Assembly (NCBI GenBank): GCA_054601695.1
Contig: BAAHQB010000033.1
Coordinates: forward strand, 744,001 to 808,000
Length of the DNA: 64,000 nucleotides
Direction: 5' to 3'
Source of the DNA: Amorphochlora amoebiformis
Taxonomy: Eukaryota; Cercozoa; Chlorarachniophyceae
The position numbers were made by a program, and so were the translations under genes. Shown here one piece after another: positions 63,369 through 64,000 of this stretch. The first letter of the stretch is position 1. The number at the start of each line of letters is the position of its first letter. A model generated the notes under the pieces. The model saw only the letters and a list, made by a program, of their open reading frames with translations, was not told where the DNA came from and searched no databases.

Positions 63369-63645
63369 CGTTAGCGCGCAGCGGTATGGTGTACCACGCA
63401 GTGCATAATTGGTTGCCACTTGGATTATGATAAACTCGGCTGGGATAAAGTGGGCATTTGCGCACAGAAAGCTAGAATCCTCTGTTACCCAATAGTCTGA
63501 ATCCATGCTACTAACGGGTAGTACCCGGTAGTACGGTTGGTATCGGGTGAGGCGATCTCAGCGATCTCCAGCATACAAATACTATGTTTCTCGCTATCTA
63601 TATCTACTCATTGAGCAGCATCCTCTCATGCTAGCCATATTTTTA
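63369..63645 (+). mobile_element. SINE-like element, diverged copy abutting a telomere-like array
   Basis: The head TAGCGCGCAGCGG (63372-63384) resembles the A box of copy 1 with a 2-base insertion. A weak B-box-like GGTTGCCAC follows at 63411. The body shares TACCCGGTAGTACGGTTGGT and GATCTCAGCGATCTCCAGCA with the other copies, and the 3' end is TTGAGCAGCATCCTCTCATG then CTAGCCATATTTTTA. CCCTAA-type repeats begin immediately after it. Confidence 0.75.
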
Positions 63646-64000
63646 TCCTAACTCTAACCCTAACCCTAACCCTCGACCTACCCCTACCCCTACCCCTACC
63701 CCTATACCTAACCCTAACTCTAACCCTAACCCTAACCCTAACCGAGTCAATGGTCCTCTGACTAAGGCATGCTGAATAATCTGATCCTCCTAACCCTAAC
63801 CCTAACCCTAACCCTAACCCCAATCCTAACCCTAACCTTAACCCTAACCTTAACCACAACCCTAACCATAGCCCCACAATGTGGAGGAGTCAATGGTCCT
63901 CGGACTAAGACATGCTGAATAATCTGATCCTAACCCTAACCCTAACTCTAACCCTAACCGAGTCAATGGTCCTCGGACAAAGATATGCTGAATAATCTGA
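63646..64000 (+). repeat. Telomere-like composite array with three copies of the unique module, cut by the window edge
   Basis: (CCCTAA)n with CCCCTA variants at 63671-63702. The module GAGTCAATGGTCCTCGG...GCTGAATAATCTGATCC occurs at about 63744-63786, 63871-63930 and 63960-64000. The middle copy carries the same extra CCACA-TGTGGAG leader as the copy at 50405. The array continues past the window. Confidence 0.9.

Noticed and set aside
63646-64000. A true chromosome end
   Set aside because: The repeats are degenerate, interrupted by unique modules, and similar arrays occur inside genes at 19 and 50 kb. A subtelomeric position cannot be excluded, as the array leaves the window.

Overview
This window is nuclear DNA from a microbial eukaryote. 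Genes are split into many short exons with GT-AG introns, several introns exceed 1 kb, and hexamers close to CCCTAA/TTAGGG (a telomere-type repeat) occur at several internal places. A ciliary central-apparatus gene (CFAP221) implies a flagellated life stage. An SPX-EXS phosphate exporter and a CbbY-like sugar-phosphate phosphatase with an N-terminal extension would suit an alga, but this is inference and I do not name a taxon. The most obvious feature is an enormous amount of (AT)n microsatellite, nearly all of it inside introns. It produces many meaningless Tyr/Ile-rich open frames.

Layout: 1-2019, AT repeats and CTAG-rich spacer; 2020-8592 (-), a complete 19-exon SPX-EXS gene; 8820-13440 (+), CFAP221, divergent from it across 227 bp; 13911-26118 (-), a sugar-porter-type MFS transporter of about 17 exons, 5' end not found; 27675-34346 (-), a NEK-like protein kinase of 15 exons; 35115-39299 (+), a CbbY-like HAD phosphatase; 40369 to about 54973 (-), an NHL-repeat protein of about 19 exons, 5' end not found; 56172-60442 (-), an unrecognised signal-anchored protein; 60443-64000, spacer, a SINE-like element and a telomere-like composite array running off the right edge. 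Exons were assembled by hand by requiring splice sites, matching phases and family motifs. No transcript data were used.

The genes do not form one pathway. Phosphate export, sugar transport and sugar-phosphate hydrolysis are metabolically related, and CFAP221 and the NEK kinase both fit a ciliated cell, but no shared regulation is visible.

The most notable signals are not genes: (1) an apparently tRNA-derived SINE family with two long copies, one longer diverged copy and three 3'-end fragments, ending next to AT-rich or telomere-like repeats; (2) composite arrays in which a roughly 45-60 bp non-telomeric module recurs inside CCCTAA-type repeats; (3) repeated decayed duplications of exon 3' ends plus donor sites, always downstream of the intact exon; (4) a division of sequence in which introns are filled with (AT)n while spacers are rich in CTAG and TACGTA palindromes.
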